A model generated the notes under the pieces. It saw only the letters and a program-made list of their open reading frames with translations, had not been told where the DNA came from and did not search any database. A stretch of DNA of 64,000 nt from Centroberyx gerrardi (taxonomy: Eukaryota; Chordata; Actinopteri; Beryciformes; Berycidae): NCBI RefSeq assembly GCF_048128805.1, contig NC_136017.1:14643307-14707306 (forward strand), in the 5' to 3' direction. Both the position numbers and the translations under genes were made by a program. Positions 41,091 through 54,801 of this stretch are shown here, piece after piece (the first letter of the stretch is position 1; each line of letters opens with the position of its first letter).

Positions 41091-44000
41091 GGTTGGTTTT
41101 TCAACTGTTGGTCCTTGGGCTTCTGCACTGGAGCAGCTGAGAGTTAAGCTTCATAAACATGTTTCTAACCTTTGAAACCACAACTGTCCCCCCCACACTG
41201 TCATGAGTTCAGCTCATGACCTACTGTACGTTGCACATCATCTGCTTTGTCTTCCTTCTTTTCTGTCACACGGAAAAAACGTCTCAACTGTGCGACCTTT
41301 CTTACAAGCCAGCCCAGGAAGCGACAGTATAATCACCAGCCTGTCCTCTGACCATCAAACACCTCGCAGTTAGAGCGGTGCGAGGAACCAACGTGATTCC
41401 CTGTTAGACCTCAACACCGCAGGCCACAGCACTCCCGGCACACGGACGCCACATGTGCCTCATGCATGGGACTGGAGGTGTGTGTGGAGAAAACATACTG
41501 AGAGGACGTTGTATGGGTGAGAGAAGTACATTTCTCAGACAGCATCTGATGATTTGTGTGCGTAGCTTTGAGGCATTTCCACTCTATTATATATAGTATA
41601 TAGTCTAGCTGAAATAGGTATAGGAATATACCTAATATATAAGAATAGGTCAATTTGTTTAGATTTGTGTAAAAACATCAAAATTGCTAGTCATGTACAA
41701 TTCAATGCTCTGAACATTTTCAGAATTGGAAATGGTCCAATGGCTGTGGCAGACTGCCATTACCAGCAAATGGGTTTTCATCCATATCTGCTGAACTGAC
41801 CATGATAGGACTGAAAATAAATGGTTCCAGTATAATGGTAGAAGCTGTGACACTGTGCAGGGGAACTGTATCTCTTATGGAACTGGATATCTGTGTTTGA
41901 TCGTCATAGATAGTACTTATGATTTGGTGGCTGAAGAATGCACTGGTGCTAAGGAAAATATCATAAACTGTTCACATCATCGTGTAATGATGAATTCATG
42001 ATATTGTGCAAAGAAATACAGTACAGTTCCCCTTGATAATGCAAGGATTTCTATCTTTAAACAGAGAGCGCATTATTCAAAATGAATCTCTTGCTCTGTC
42101 AGAAAACAATCTTACACTTGAGAGCTATCTAATTTGTTATTGCTCATTCTTCCAGCCTCATCAGTTTTGATGTTTAACACAAATCTGAGTGTTTTGTGTG
42201 CATAGATTTTGCCTGGACTAGCAGTGAATATTGAAGTTACTAATAGTGAAGAGAGAGGCGATGACAGGTAAGAAAGGTTGTGAGCTGGACTTGAATACAT
42301 GGCATCTTCCCTGGTCTGCTGAGCCAACAGGATGTGCCAGCATGTGTGTGTTTCTACATGCAGGTGTGTACAGTTGTGCTCTGGCGTTGTATGTGTGTGA
42401 GTGCACATTTGCGCGCTGTCAGCATCTGAAATCAATCTCTTGATGATGATGGATAGCGTTGGCTTAAAATGATATGTTCATGCTTGGAGAGGGACTGAGA
42501 GCAATGCCAGAAATCTCCAACGTCCAACGGACAAAGAGTACACAGTTTATGTAAACCTTAATGCTGGTTAGTTTAGAAAGATGTGAATTTGCAGCAGTAT
42601 ACATGATGTGCAAACGTACATCATATCCACATTAACAAGCCTACAGAAGGCCTAACCAATGTACAGAAAGTGCAAAAGTTTTTTCATTCATTCAAAATGC
42701 TCTTAGACACAATGCCTCACCATCTCCAAAGCCCTAAAAAGCCCTAAGAGTCCTTAGTGGCCGGCTGCATACATGCTACCTAACACTGAAGAGTGAAAGA
42801 GCACATTGATTCGATTAGCCCAACTCTCAAGTCTTTAAAAGTCCCCTGGAAATGTCAGCAGAATCATCAAAGCAGCAGTCTGCTTCATAAAGCCTTGATC
42901 AAAGGCATTCTTGACATAGTGCGCCTTCTATATTGTTAGCTCACGGGCAAAATGTCTACATCTGTGCAACATTATTGGTTTTATGGGGGCTTTATAAGTG
43001 GAGACAGACAGAAAAGGGGAGAGACAAGTGACATTTCCCCCTCGGAGTTGCGCCCTCAGCCCACCAACTTCTCTGCTGCATTCGCAAATGTGTCACATAT
43101 ACTTTGCGTGATATCACCCTTGTTTTACAAGGAATTCCTCTTTGTCTGGTGGTGGAGACCGAGGCTCCTATCCGTACGCATTACATTCATTTCACTTTCT
43201 CTGTCCAATGCCCCCTCTGTAATGTAAGGTGCATTTCTGCCCTGACCCTGGGGCAAACAGTGTGGGTAATCTCTTAATGTTTGTTTTAATCTGGAGTAGC
43301 AGATGGGTGGATTTTGCCATGTATAGAATATAGAATATAGAATTTAGATGATATGAAAGTCACTTCAGTATAAATTTCTGTTTTTTACAACTCACCTGAC
43401 ACGGAACCTCCACCCATCTGGTACCCAACGCAGATTGAAAAAGTGATTTATTATGAACAATTATTATTAGCAGTAGTAGTATCATTAGTATTATAACTCC
43501 TGCAAGGCTGATTACCATAAGCCTTGCACCCTGTATAATGTATATGAGATTCACAAGCCTTTATTTACCATGCATACCCTTATAGAGCTCTAAAGGGTCA
43601 TCACTGCAGTCCTTGCATTATGTCCACATATATCCATATACACACACCACTCCATCCTCCACCCCACCTACACATCCACCATCCACCCACCCCATTCACA
43701 GTGGGCTGCACAGACCTCAGACCACTACGGTAGATCAAAGAGACCTCGGTATGAAGCCCCACCCCTCCAACACCACCCTAATGGATCAAGCTAACCTCTA
43801 GCCTGCACAGTGCTCTCCCTCCTAACCCCCTCCCCCTCTACCCCCCAGCCTCACCTAACAGATGCCGCAAGGGACACATGCTCTAACCTTAAACTGTCCT
43901 CACTTTGGAGGACGTTCAACATCTTTCTATCCTGGCGAGGACATTCGGTCCTGCTAAGGAGAGAAGCACAACAACACACACACACACACACAAAAGCATG

Positions 44001-44310
44001 CATGCAGGCGCACATGCACAGATACCTGCACACACAGACGCACGCATGCATTTACAGTGCATATACACCCACATTCACATTTGCATGGAAAATTCCCATA
44101 TTCCTGCAGGCACGCATGCATGTAAGCATGACAACACCGACACCCACACACACTGGCGCTCACACAAACATGCCTCCTCCTTCTCCTCCTCCAGACCTCC
44201 CTCCATCAGTGTGGGCTGGGCCGGGTTAGACGACTTGGCTTGGCACGCTGCCTCCCTGACGTGTCATCTGGTGCCGATTTCCAGGCCGCAGTGCCGGGCC
44301 CTGCCAGTTA

Positions 44311-44348
44311 GGGGGTGGGGAGGGGGGTTTGGGGGGGGTGGGGGGGTG
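44311..44348 (+). repeat. G-rich tract, G-quadruplex-prone
   Basis: Consecutive G-runs (ggggg, gggg, gggggg, gggggggg) separated by one to three bases meet the usual quadruplex pattern on the + strand. Confidence 0.8.
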
Positions 44349-44676
44349 GAAGAGCTCCAAAGAATGCAAGATGATCAAAATGCTGTCGACAGAAAGAAGG
44401 GGAACCAGACCTATTAGATAGCTCCGTCTTGCTCTTATCTGACTGTGTGGTAGACTCCACTGATGTGGTGGTGATGCTGTCTTTTCTGCTTTCTTTGCAT
44501 TTATCGTAATCGTACTTCGCAATCATACTTTGCATAAAATTCAAGTTTAAAGGTCAATATCTAAATTTACCTAAAGATTAAAAGTCTAAAGAAGTTTTTA
44601 TGAGTCAGTGTACGAGTAAAACAGTTAACAAGGCACAGAGTAAGGAATGTAGCTTTAGCACTGGACATTGGGGTAT

Positions 44677-45362
44677 AGAGGCTTTGTAGTCACATCACAA
44701 ATGTCCCAGCAACCACATCTGGCGCCATCCTTGAGGTCCATTGGGGAATTGGCTGTTTGCAAATAATGACTAAATATATAACAACCAGGCTAGAAAAAGA
44801 GAGACACCGGAAAAAGGTTGTTGTGGTGTGGGTTTAGGTTCATTCAGAAATGTTACAAGTAAAATTTAATAATCTGATAAGCTAGGTTTGTTTCCAAATG
44901 TAGGTTAGGCCTACTGTGACAAAACTGTAAACTGTCTCTACTCCAACACACTGCTGTAGCTTGAGAAGAGTCAGCTCAATTAACCTGAACAAACAGTTGT
45001 TTTTTGGATAGCTAACTAGCCAGTAAGCTAATAAATCTAATAAAGCCACTACTAGCGCTAGCGTCTAGTAGATATGTTAGCTAGTCAGATGTGTTAACAA
45101 GACAGTGATAGTTATCTAACTAGATACTACGATTGGCTAGCTAACAAACTGACATCATCTACACACAAAATGTCTACTCCATATTGTTGATATGGCAATT
45201 TTGAGGTTTCCAATGAATGCAACTCGTGAACACTTCCAAGTCGGAGCAATGGAAAGTCTTCCTATTGTTCCACTTCCTCCTATATGATGTGAACACGGCA
45301 TAAGAGCAGAGGACGTCCAATATGGCCACCAGAGAACACGTTATGTCACCTGAAAGCCCTCT
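44677..45362 (+). mobile_element. dispersed MITE-like element, copy 1
   Basis: It starts agaggctttgtagtcac and ends gtcacctgaaagccctct, whose reverse complement agagggctttcaggtgac resembles the start, giving terminal inverted repeats of about 18 bases. Many internal blocks match copy 2 (62526-63111) in reverse orientation, for example agcttgagaagagtcagc and tctagtagatatgttagcta. No transposase frame. Confidence 0.8.
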
Positions 45363-45686
45363 GTTTCTAGACTATATTGGAAAAACTACTGACAACTAGC
45401 TGGGAAGTGAGCATGTCTACATTTGAACAATCAGTCATGTTAATTTACATTTCAAAGCATTTGATGAGAGCGACACTGACGCCAGCAGTGATTGGATGCT
45501 CTTTGCTTTGCCTGTTGTGCACTTGTGATCTGAGGGCAACTTTAATCAGCCCTGACATTAACATCGCAAAAGAGGTTCATGTCCATACGGAGCGTCTCAT
45601 ATGTCATTACCGTGATAAAGAGCTGGATGACACCAGAGGCTGTTTCCTGGCTGTCACCCTCATCTTCACCTCACACATCACACACG

Positions 45687-45689
<3 letters not shown>

Positions 45690-45720
<31 letters not shown>
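45690..45720 (+). repeat. (CA)n microsatellite
   Basis: About 15 uninterrupted CA units after aacacacgaa. Confidence 0.95.
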
Positions 45721-45724
<4 letters not shown>

Positions 45725-46427
45725 CTCGCGTCTTGATCTTCTTGTGATGTGACTTGACATCAGCGCGGCGGAGACTGCGGTGGGTCTGCACACAGTCGTA
45801 AAAACCCACATCCGCGCGCGGCGGCCAGACGCTTCCGAGGATCAGAGGGAATACACGCAGGTCTTGGTTTGGATCCCAGACTACATCACTCAGAACTGGC
45901 TTGATTTCAAGTGTTATCTCAGAAACCTTGAGAAGATATTGCTTATAACTTCCACATACTGTAGGTATAGGTATAAATAAAAAATGGAATCAGGTTTTAA
46001 TGGCCTTTTCTTTAATAATTCTCATTATTGAACGATGATCAGACCCACACACACGTTTCTTTGTTCTTGTCATGTAACTGACAGATATGATTATTGTCCC
46101 ATCATGTGGTTTGTCCTGAAGAGATGCTAATGAAGACATAATTTCACGCGCCATTAACCCCCGACACACACGCACACACACAAAGATGCACACATGCACA
46201 CACACACACGCGCGCGCGCGCGCATGCACACGCACAAACTTCCCCGGAGAATCAGGTCATCCCTGAAATGATTCATCCTTCAATCTATTACACACACACA
46301 CACAAACTGAACTTGTTCACTGTGCCTCATTACATCAGTGTGTGTATCCATGCCTGAATAGTCCTAATGACTGATGAGAGACACTAGACACTTACTGTAC
46401 GCTGTCTAATGTGTCATTGCCTTTGTC

Positions 46428-46430
<3 letters not shown>

Positions 46431-46477
<47 letters not shown>
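46431..46477 (+). repeat. (GT)23 microsatellite
   Basis: A perfect TG/GT run of about 47 bases. Confidence 0.96.
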
Positions 46478-46479
<2 letters not shown>

Positions 46480-47307
46480 CTGTCGTAGTGTTTATGCTTT
46501 GCCCTTGTTCCCCTACAGTACATTCGATGGAGCAAATCGAGCTAATGGTTTGTTAAAAGAAAATGTCATGTTAGTAAGCCAAGGGGTTCTTCTTCTACAG
46601 TGTCTGTTGGGGAGGAAAGAGAGCTGAACCTCCTAGTTCATTAGGACTCATTAAGGGGTCCCAGTGACTTCCACTATTATTTCATGCACTAGAAACCCCG
46701 ATAGAGTGTACAAGAATGGCTATTTGTGTCACTCTGTGGATTTGACCCTATGAACTGTTAAAGGAATATAAGTTTTGGGAGATTGTCCCATTGGTAAGCT
46801 TAGCTGTTAAGTGATGAGGAGGACACCAAAATCATCTATGTGTCCTCAGTAGATCGTTTACTCCAGTGCTCCAAGCTAACACTTTGTTGAGTGACAGCAG
46901 CCTCCATGCTAACACTTTAGCATACACTATGTTGAGTGATAGTAGGCAACTCATATTTGAGTCGCATATTATAAAATTATAACTTCCTATCACAATGTAC
47001 TGACCTTGAATAAGTTTCCCATAATTATTGGCAATGGGGACTAAAAGAGCTTCATTCATCTCAACAGAAACACACCAGACATAACAGAGATATTTCATAA
47101 GTGTAATTCTGTGTATGTTTAGCAAAAACAAGGTTTCGAGGTAAGTTTGACCTCTCAGAAGCTTCTTGATCACTATATGACTGATCCAAGGTTATCTTGA
47201 CAGGATAATTAAAGAAACACATGATCGTGGAAACAACCTTCAACAGGGAAACATTCTTTCAAGACATTGTTAGTACTACAAGTTTTTTGGGAAATCCATC
47301 CAGTTGT

Positions 47308-47560
47308 GATGTCACTACAGTGAAGTTACAGTAACTACAGTGATGTCACTACAGTGATGTCATTTTGGTGAAATTACACTAACTACAGTGATGTCACTAC
47401 AGTGATGTCATTTTGGTGAAATGACACTAACTACAGTGATGTCACTACAGTGATGTCATTTTGGTGAAATGACACTAACTACAGTGATGTCACTACATTA
47501 CAGTGATGTTACTATGGTGAAATGACACTAACTACAGTGATTCCATTACAGTAATGCATC
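47308..47560 (+). repeat. 48-bp minisatellite
   Basis: The marker ttttggtgaa occurs at 47363, 47411 and 47459, an exact 48-base period, with one degenerate further unit (tatggtgaa near 47513) and partial units on each side. Each unit holds two copies of the octamer tgatgtca and one actaactacag. Confidence 0.92.
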
Positions 47561-47700
47561 ACTAACTGCAATGATGTCTCTACAGAAAGTTCAGTGAAGT
47601 TTAGTTTGCTTTGACTGATCATTTATTCTCCACGTAAATTACATATACAGGAAAATGACTTCAGGTGTTTCAGCATACAAACAGACAAGAATTCACAGCT

Positions 47701-47731
<31 letters not shown>

Positions 47732-50700
47732 TTAAATAAGGGTCACTTACTATACAGCTGGTTTGAAATAACATCTCTCCTTGTTCTGCAACCAGAGTCC
47801 TTTCAGACTGCGGCCCCCTGCTGCTGCCGGCCCAGAGATCAAGACTGAGAGCAGGTCTGCATTGAGGACTGATTAAATAGAGGTCAGAGGTCAAGGGACT
47901 CTCTGACAGCTCTTGTTTATGGAGGACTAAGCAGGGTCAAATGTCTTTCTTTCATACTGTACCAGAAACCACTATTTAAGGATGTATTTGTTGAGATATT
48001 TCTCTATACCTACTTACGTACTTACTCAATTTGCTTATGATTTATTTAGCCGTTTTTCAGCTCAAGAGTCCCATTGATATCAAGGACATCTTTTACAAGG
48101 GAGACCAGGTTCAGAGAGGCACGGTTCTTCAACTCGTTTTCAAATACCGACAGAACGAGATGCACATTTCCAACGCTCTTTCTCCCTGAGCCGCTTTGAG
48201 TCTGCCCTTAATTCTCCAGCCACCGTGACTAACCGTCGAGGAAATCCCTCTCGCACCGAAACTAGCGAATGTGTGTTGTGTTTTGCCCCCGCAGTAAATG
48301 TCAGTGCTCCCCTTGATTGAATGCACGTCGACAGAGATAACTGTGGGGCAACATGCTGTCAGGGCAGAAAGCGCGGGGGGGGGGGATTTCAGACCCAGTG
48401 ACCTAGACTAGTCACCCACCTCCAGCACTACTGTCCCGCTGGCTAACCTGGCCACCCTGGGTTTTCTTGAGCATTTTTTTAACCTGCTTGGAGTATCAGA
48501 GAAGTATATCAAACTGACTTTCAAATGCTTTCTTGATTGTCTAACATTTCTGGAATTTATTGCAGCAGTGTGGCAAACCCCGCTCATTTGGAGCCCCGAG
48601 ATGCAGGAAGAATTATGTGCAAGTGCTATTTGACCCAGGTATGAACTGTGCTGGTTTTGATAAGACAGTAATGAGTGTTCCTCTTTGCTGGCAAGCTTGT
48701 TATACAAAAACACACTGACGCAAGTAGAGTTTGACATCGGATACCACTGCTGCTCTAAGGAATTCATAGTATTTATAGCTGCAAAAATATCTGTTGCTGA
48801 TGGCATACTAACTTTACTGTTTGTCAAGTGTCTACCAGGGTACCAGCACTCTAATATGAGCATAAACGTTCTGTTCTCTGCTTTCAATATTGCTTTAAAA
48901 AATGCTACACGGTAGAAGTTTGCTGACCCAGTTGTGTAATAAAGCATTATGGGAATACAGACCTAGGTCATCCAGTGTTCGTCCCAGATGTACACTGCCA
49001 GATTCACTAATTAGACTCATTATTTAGGGGAAGGCAATTGTTAAGTAGAGATTGAACAGCCAAAAGCCTTCAGTCTCAGGACAGATTTTGGCTTATTTGT
49101 TTTATTTATTTGAAAGCTTGCTGAGCATGCATGCTCTTTTTCAACAATGCCCTGCATCACATTTCTAGTTATTGCATGCATTCATCAAGCTAACAGCAAT
49201 CTCACACGGTCCAAAGGCATTTCTGCTTTATTTCAGGATAAATAGGCAGTAAAGATGAGAGATAGAAGGGCTAACACTCAATAAAGGTCACAAGCCACAT
49301 TGGAAACTGCAGCTTCACAAGTACATGGCACTCGGCCCATGGCACCAAGCCACTAGGATTCCCACAGGGGAAATATTTGGGCTTATGATGCTTCAGGCAA
49401 GGATACCTCATTACAAGAGCATAGTACCAAACAGCTTCACCAATGTGATTTTTCCGGAAGTTGCATGGATAAAGTTTTGGTTTCTTTACTAGAAATGTAG
49501 AAAACTAGAAGCCAGAAAACTATAGTTTACCCTACAAGGATGACAAAAAAAAAAAATCTCATTAAATGAACTGCTATTTCAGAAACAAGATGATTGTGTA
49601 CAAAAATGCAAGGACATTCAGTGACACAAAACATATGCCTCTGCCTTGTGTTATGAAAAGTCTGTAAAAATGCCTCAGCAAATGAAAATGTCACAAAAAA
49701 AAATGTCCTGGTTTTATGAAAATGACCTAGGATTCGGCCTTGCCATGCATTCAGGAAATATGGTCAGGAAGTTTCTTGTATTCCATTAATATATAAGACC
49801 AGTGTAACATCTACAAAAACTATACACAATGGCAACAATACTAGGTGTTTCTGGTAGGTATGCAATTTTTAATAATAAAAATGAAAAACAAAGCTGTATA
49901 ATTTTAGTCATTTTGAGCTTATTCAGTCATTTTGTATACCTACTTTTGAATCAGGCTGCACTTGTTGGCAGACTCCAATGGATTCATGTTCGCGTTCAAG
50001 TTCACGGACTGCTAAGAATTGGTTTTGGCTTCGCCTTAAGGTGTTTCGGCACGCCGTCGTCTGCCAATCTGCGGAGCCTCGACTCGGTCCAAACGTGCGG
50101 CTGCGCCCGAGTGAGGCTGACAAAGCTGCGGGCTGTAGCAGAGTGCAGCGCAGGGTGAATGAAACAGTGTCCGCAGACTACAGTGGGACAGAAAACACTC
50201 TGGCTGGTGGGTGAAAATGCTTCAGCCTTTCTGTTTTTTTTTTTTTTTTTGCCATGGTCCCTTCTTTCCAGGCATATACATTTCACTGGAGTCTGTTTGT
50301 GTCTTTATTCGGACATGTAAAAATGAGAAGGTACAGGAGGGGAAGAAGGGAAAAAATAGATTATGCAGGTGAGATTGCAAACAACCAAGGGGCATATAAA
50401 AAAATCACAAAAATGCTTTGAATTGGATAACACAAATACTATTATTTTGCATCCCAGGCTGGCAGAAAATCCTCTGCATGGGCCAGAATCTGAAATCCTC
50501 TTGTCCCTTCTCTCCTGGCAGCGTCGGGTCCTGGAGGTAGAGCTCCCACACAACAGACGGGACTCCCACCGCACAGCCTGCAGGGAGGAGCCTCCTCGCT
50601 GTGAAACCCTGCCAGCAACACCCAGAGTCTGATCATTCTGTCGAGAGAGGGGAGAACCGGCGCAGAATACCACGGGTTTCTGCAATATTTGTGGCTTTGT

Positions 50701-51959
50701 GAGCAAGGCACTGAAATCCTGAACTGTTCCAGTGGAGCTGCTCAATGGCAAACACTATGAGACTGGTTTTCCTAGGCAGCTCTCAGGTGTTTGTGTGTGT
50801 AACTATATCAATATAAAGCAGGTTGTTGCTGATAAAGGGCATAACATTAATCTGATGCTTCATTGATAGGGAAATTCTCTTTTCACCTCCCCTTCCTCCT
50901 CCTTTCTCTAAAAAAAACAGAGGTTTACATACATGCAAAATCTCTTCAAAGGAGCCGGATGAAAGCAGAATTTGAATGGAGAGAATGCACGCTCTCTGCT
51001 CTGCAGCTGCCAAAATGTGCTTTCTGTATAAAACGTTACACTTTGTCACAATAAGTAGATGTATCATCCACAAATAATGATGTAATCCTCGTTGGAAGCG
51101 GCCACAGCTGTCTCAAATGAGCGATGTCTGGTACTGGGTTCACTGGGTTGCTACAGCGGATGCTTGATTTTGTATGCTGGAACATAGGCCAAGTAGGGTC
51201 GAAGCTACTTTATGTTATTATCAGTTCAGGTCAAACATTTTCCACATGGGCTCCCAAGCCGAATGTCTATCTGCTGGATTTCTGGGTTCTTATATTAAAG
51301 TCCGAGATGTCTTTTGGTAGAGAGTTCAAGTGTGGGACATTTCTAAGGCAGGCAACCTTTATGTAGGGACTGACTCAATCAATACCTGCCCACAAGGCTT
51401 TTCTATCAGCTAATTAGCAGCAGAGTGCTCTGGTTCTCTGTAGGAAATGTGTGAAATCAGTGCTTCGAAGTATAAAGAATGACCACAGGGTGACCCCTTG
51501 TGTGACCCCAAGATCAAATCTGACTGCAGACGTTTTACTCAAAGCACCATATTTTTCAGCTCTCAGTTAGTAGAAGTGTTGAAAAGTGCTGGCCATTGTA
51601 CTGTCAGCATTTAGTCCGGACCGTTTAGTGTGTTGCACTCAGTGTTCAATTTCAGACGTAATAGTACACTTCAATCAAAAAGATGAATTGCTACTTTTGT
51701 TATCATAAATAGCAGTATCAAATGAATTATCCAAAAGCTAAGCTCTACCCCCATCCACCGATTTGTTTTCCTCAGTATTAGTCCTCGTCCTCTCACTTGA
51801 GCTAGCTGAGATGAGAAATGGCAGAAAAGTTGACTTATACTCCACTTGGAAGCAGTGCCACTTCTTTGATTTTATCCAGCAGAAGGGCCTCAGTAACACT
51901 GGACATCAATGCTGTTTGGTTTCCTGATCAGTTACAGGAGAATGAGCTGAGTTGTTGTG

Positions 51960-52200
51960 ATTTTTATGATTATTTTTTTTATTTTCTTATATTATACTTA
52001 TTATATTGTACTATATAGATTTATGTTGTTACAATATATAATAATTAATTTTATGTTATTTCTATAATTACACATATTTATATTATCATAAATATACATA
52101 GAATCATGGTTAGCTATATGATAACTATGCTATAATTATTTTTGTATTATGGTATATAATATTACACTATATTATATATTATTATATTATAATATGTGTA
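51960..52200. repeat. A/T-only low-complexity block upstream of RND3
   Basis: About 240 bases of nearly pure A/T (tatattatacttattatatt and similar) with many short palindromes, ending abruptly at the G/C-rich RND3 promoter region. Confidence 0.85.
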
Positions 52201-52370
52201 ATAGGGATGCTACCAGCCCAGCACTGGTCAGTGTGCAGCAAGGTGCGGGCCTGCAGTCCAAACGGGGGCGCCATGATGGAGGACAAGCCCACCACGGTGC
52301 TGTCAGCCTGTCAGCCTGTGTGGAGGCTGGTAGGAGGGACGAGCTCGTGCGGGCAGGAGGAGAGCCGCTG

Positions 52371-52397
52371 CCATTGGCTCCCGGGCGGATATAAATA
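52371..52397 (+). promoter_or_regulatory. rnd3: RND3 core promoter: inverted CCAAT plus TATA box
   Basis: An inverted CCAAT box (ccattggctc, 52371-52380) is followed by TATAAATA at 52390-52397. This predicts a transcription start near 52420 and a 5' leader of about 130 bases before the ATG at 52549. The region around it is G/C-rich. Confidence 0.65.
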
Positions 52398-52548
52398 CCG
52401 GCAAATGGCATTCGCCGGCTCAGACCCAGCTGGACCGCTGAGGAGCAGAGAGGCGCTGCAGGCAGAGACTGAGACCGCATCTGTCGCCGTCCGTCCACAG
52501 GTTTTTACTCTCTCAACTGGACTCGTTTTTATATCCGAACGTAATTCA

Positions 52549-52698
52549 ATGAAGGAAAGACGCCCTTGCCAGAAACTGTCTCTGAAATCCGGCATGGATC
52601 CCAGTCAGAGCATTAAGTGTAAAATAGTAGTGGTCGGGGACAGCCAGTGTGGGAAGACCGCGCTGCTTCACGTGTTCGCCAAGGACTGTTTCCCAGAG
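52549..52698 (+). CDS. rnd3: RND3 coding exon 1
   Basis: The ATG at 52549 sits in attcaATGa, with T at -3 (weak context), but the position matches the family start. It encodes residues 1-50 with the basic N-terminal tail and P-loop. The donor is ccagag|gtgaga, phase 0. Confidence 0.94.
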
Positions 52699-54080
52699 GT
52701 GAGATACTGCAGTGACTGTGAACTGGATCAGGATCATCTGATGATTGTGATATTATTATTATTACACAGTAAAATAATAATGCATATATATGGATGTAAC
52801 AGTTGCCTAATGATCTTATGTAGACTGAGTTTCAGTTTGACTGATTTTTCAGTAATGATCAAGGATAGAAAACTTTTTTTTGTCATCATTATTATTATTA
52901 TTATTATTATTACAAGTAGCAGCAGTACTAGTAATAGTAGTAGTAGTAGTTGTAGTAGTGATAGTATACAGTGTAATAATGATTATAGTTGTGCAGCCAA
53001 ATCATTAATGCTTAGTAATCTCATGTGTCACTTTGACCATTTTTCAATAAAGATAAAAGATTAAAAACCTGATTTCACACTAGGCTTGCATCTAAAGTGT
53101 GCTTTCTTCTGTGTGTCCTGCAGAGCTACGTCCCCACGGTGTTTGAAAACTACACAGCCAGCTTCGAAATAGACACACAAAGGATTGAGCTCAGTCTGTG
53201 GGACACCTCAGGTAACCAGATCTGATCAACATGCGCTCCGTCACCTGTCTATCTGTCTGATTATCTGTTTCATGGTATTTCAAATGCGTGTCAAGGTGTT
53301 GTTGAGAAGTCGATTTGAATCAGATGTAATCTGTTCCGGGGAAACATCCGGACATGTTGGTCAGTTGCCCAAACCCTCACTGAGCCCTCTGAATTCTTAC
53401 ATGTATTCTATTACGGATTGGATTTGCATGCAACTGGATTATCAGTAACTGGATGATTCAGTTAAAACTTCTTCCATGTTAGGCCATGCCTTAATGGATT
53501 AAGTGAATTGATTGGCACTAATGCACAGGCAATTCCCTCTTCATTTTCCACTCATGGAAGGTACAGAGGCATGAGTGGAATTCATCTGTGACCCATTTCA
53601 GTCAATAATGCTGGGCTAATTTTAATTTTTCATAGTCATGAGTTGTTCCTACAAGACAAACATGTTTCCCCTGGTCACAGTTTGACCCACATGGAAACAC
53701 TTTAAAAGAAACGCAGGAGGATTCTTACATGTATGATGCAGTGGGCAGCATCGTACACGTTATACTAGAAATAGGAAAGGAAATTAACAGAAGTCATATT
53801 CAAAAGATACATATACAAACATATGGAGAACATTTGGAGAATTTCTGCCTGTTGGCTTTTTGGGGGAAAGTTTAGTTGAGTGCAGCACGTGAACAGGCTC
53901 TTAAACTCTAATCGCTTCGTGTTTGGACTCTTACTGTAACGGGGGACTTTGTGTTCATGGCCCGAAACAGCTGCTGTTTCTGTGTGTGTGTGTGTGTGTG
54001 TGTAAACAAACCCACTCGCCCATCCATCAATGCCCGGGCAGTGAATAGCACAGCAGTCAGGCGTGAGTGAGGCGTATGTC

Positions 54081-54140
<60 letters not shown>

Positions 54141-54766
54141 TGGGAGGGGACAAGCCGACGGCCAGCTGTTGCGGGTCTTTGGCCTCGAATTCCACATTTC
54201 ATCTTGATGTCGAAGTAACTTTCTCATGCGTCTTGATCGGCATGGAACATTTTTCATGATCGTCAAAGAGAAAACAAGCAACCTACTGTGCATTTTATAA
54301 AATACATGATCAACATACAAACACAAACATAATTCATTTAGAACTAGAGCTTCATTATACACGATATTACTCATTAACAGCATCTGGAGTCTGATTTTAC
54401 ACGTATAACTTTGGATTTTTAGCTGACTCTCTTCCTCCAGAACAAATGAAACCGAACACAACAGCAGAATAATCTTCACTTCCAGGCTCACTAACACAAC
54501 AAGCAAGCAAATAAGGAGTGCAAGTTTCAAATTCCTGCTTCCCTATAATATTTGTGTATTGTAGAGGAGTGCGAGGCAAAGAGACGAGAGCCAGGCAGAG
54601 AGAGAATTTCATTTTATTGCACTCTGCTGTCGGCCAGGCACCTCGAGCCATTTCTCTTTTTCCCTGTGCTTCATAAAACAGTGTTTGTGTGTGGTGGTGG
54701 TGGTGGTGGGGGGGGGGTGCCTATTAGATCAGTCGACCTGAGATAGAGCAAACCCCCCATCTTCTT

Positions 54767-54801
<35 letters not shown>

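Larger units (their letters stand above)
37801..52200. other. intergenic region, repeats only
   Basis: About 14 kb with no exon, RNA gene or long open frame that I can support. It contains many CA/GT runs (38498-38558, 38954-38984, 40047-40073, 45690-45720, 46431-46477, 47706-47730), MITE-like elements (39434-39844, 44677-45362), a 48-bp minisatellite (47308-47560), a G-rich tract (44311-44348) and LINE-tail-like sequence at 41035-41090. Confidence 0.6.

Noticed and set aside
45217..45310. Possible member, with 16521-16600 and 60880-60955, of one fish repeat family
   Set aside because: The shared motifs are short and diverged, and this copy falls inside the larger element at 44677-45362; similarity is too weak to list as a separate repeat.
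48408..48947. Minus-strand open frame of 179 codons
   Set aside because: It has no recognisable domain, no supporting splice structure and amino acid use typical of random A/T-rich sequence.
49923..50214. G/C-richer stretch with overlapping open frames between RBM43-like and RND3
   Set aside because: No frame resembles a known protein and no matching splice sites were found; at most a non-coding exon, which cannot be shown here.
52207..52548. Open frame continuous with RND3 exon 1, suggesting a longer N-terminus
   Set aside because: It runs through the CCAAT and TATA boxes and has no similarity to RND3; the family start is at 52549.
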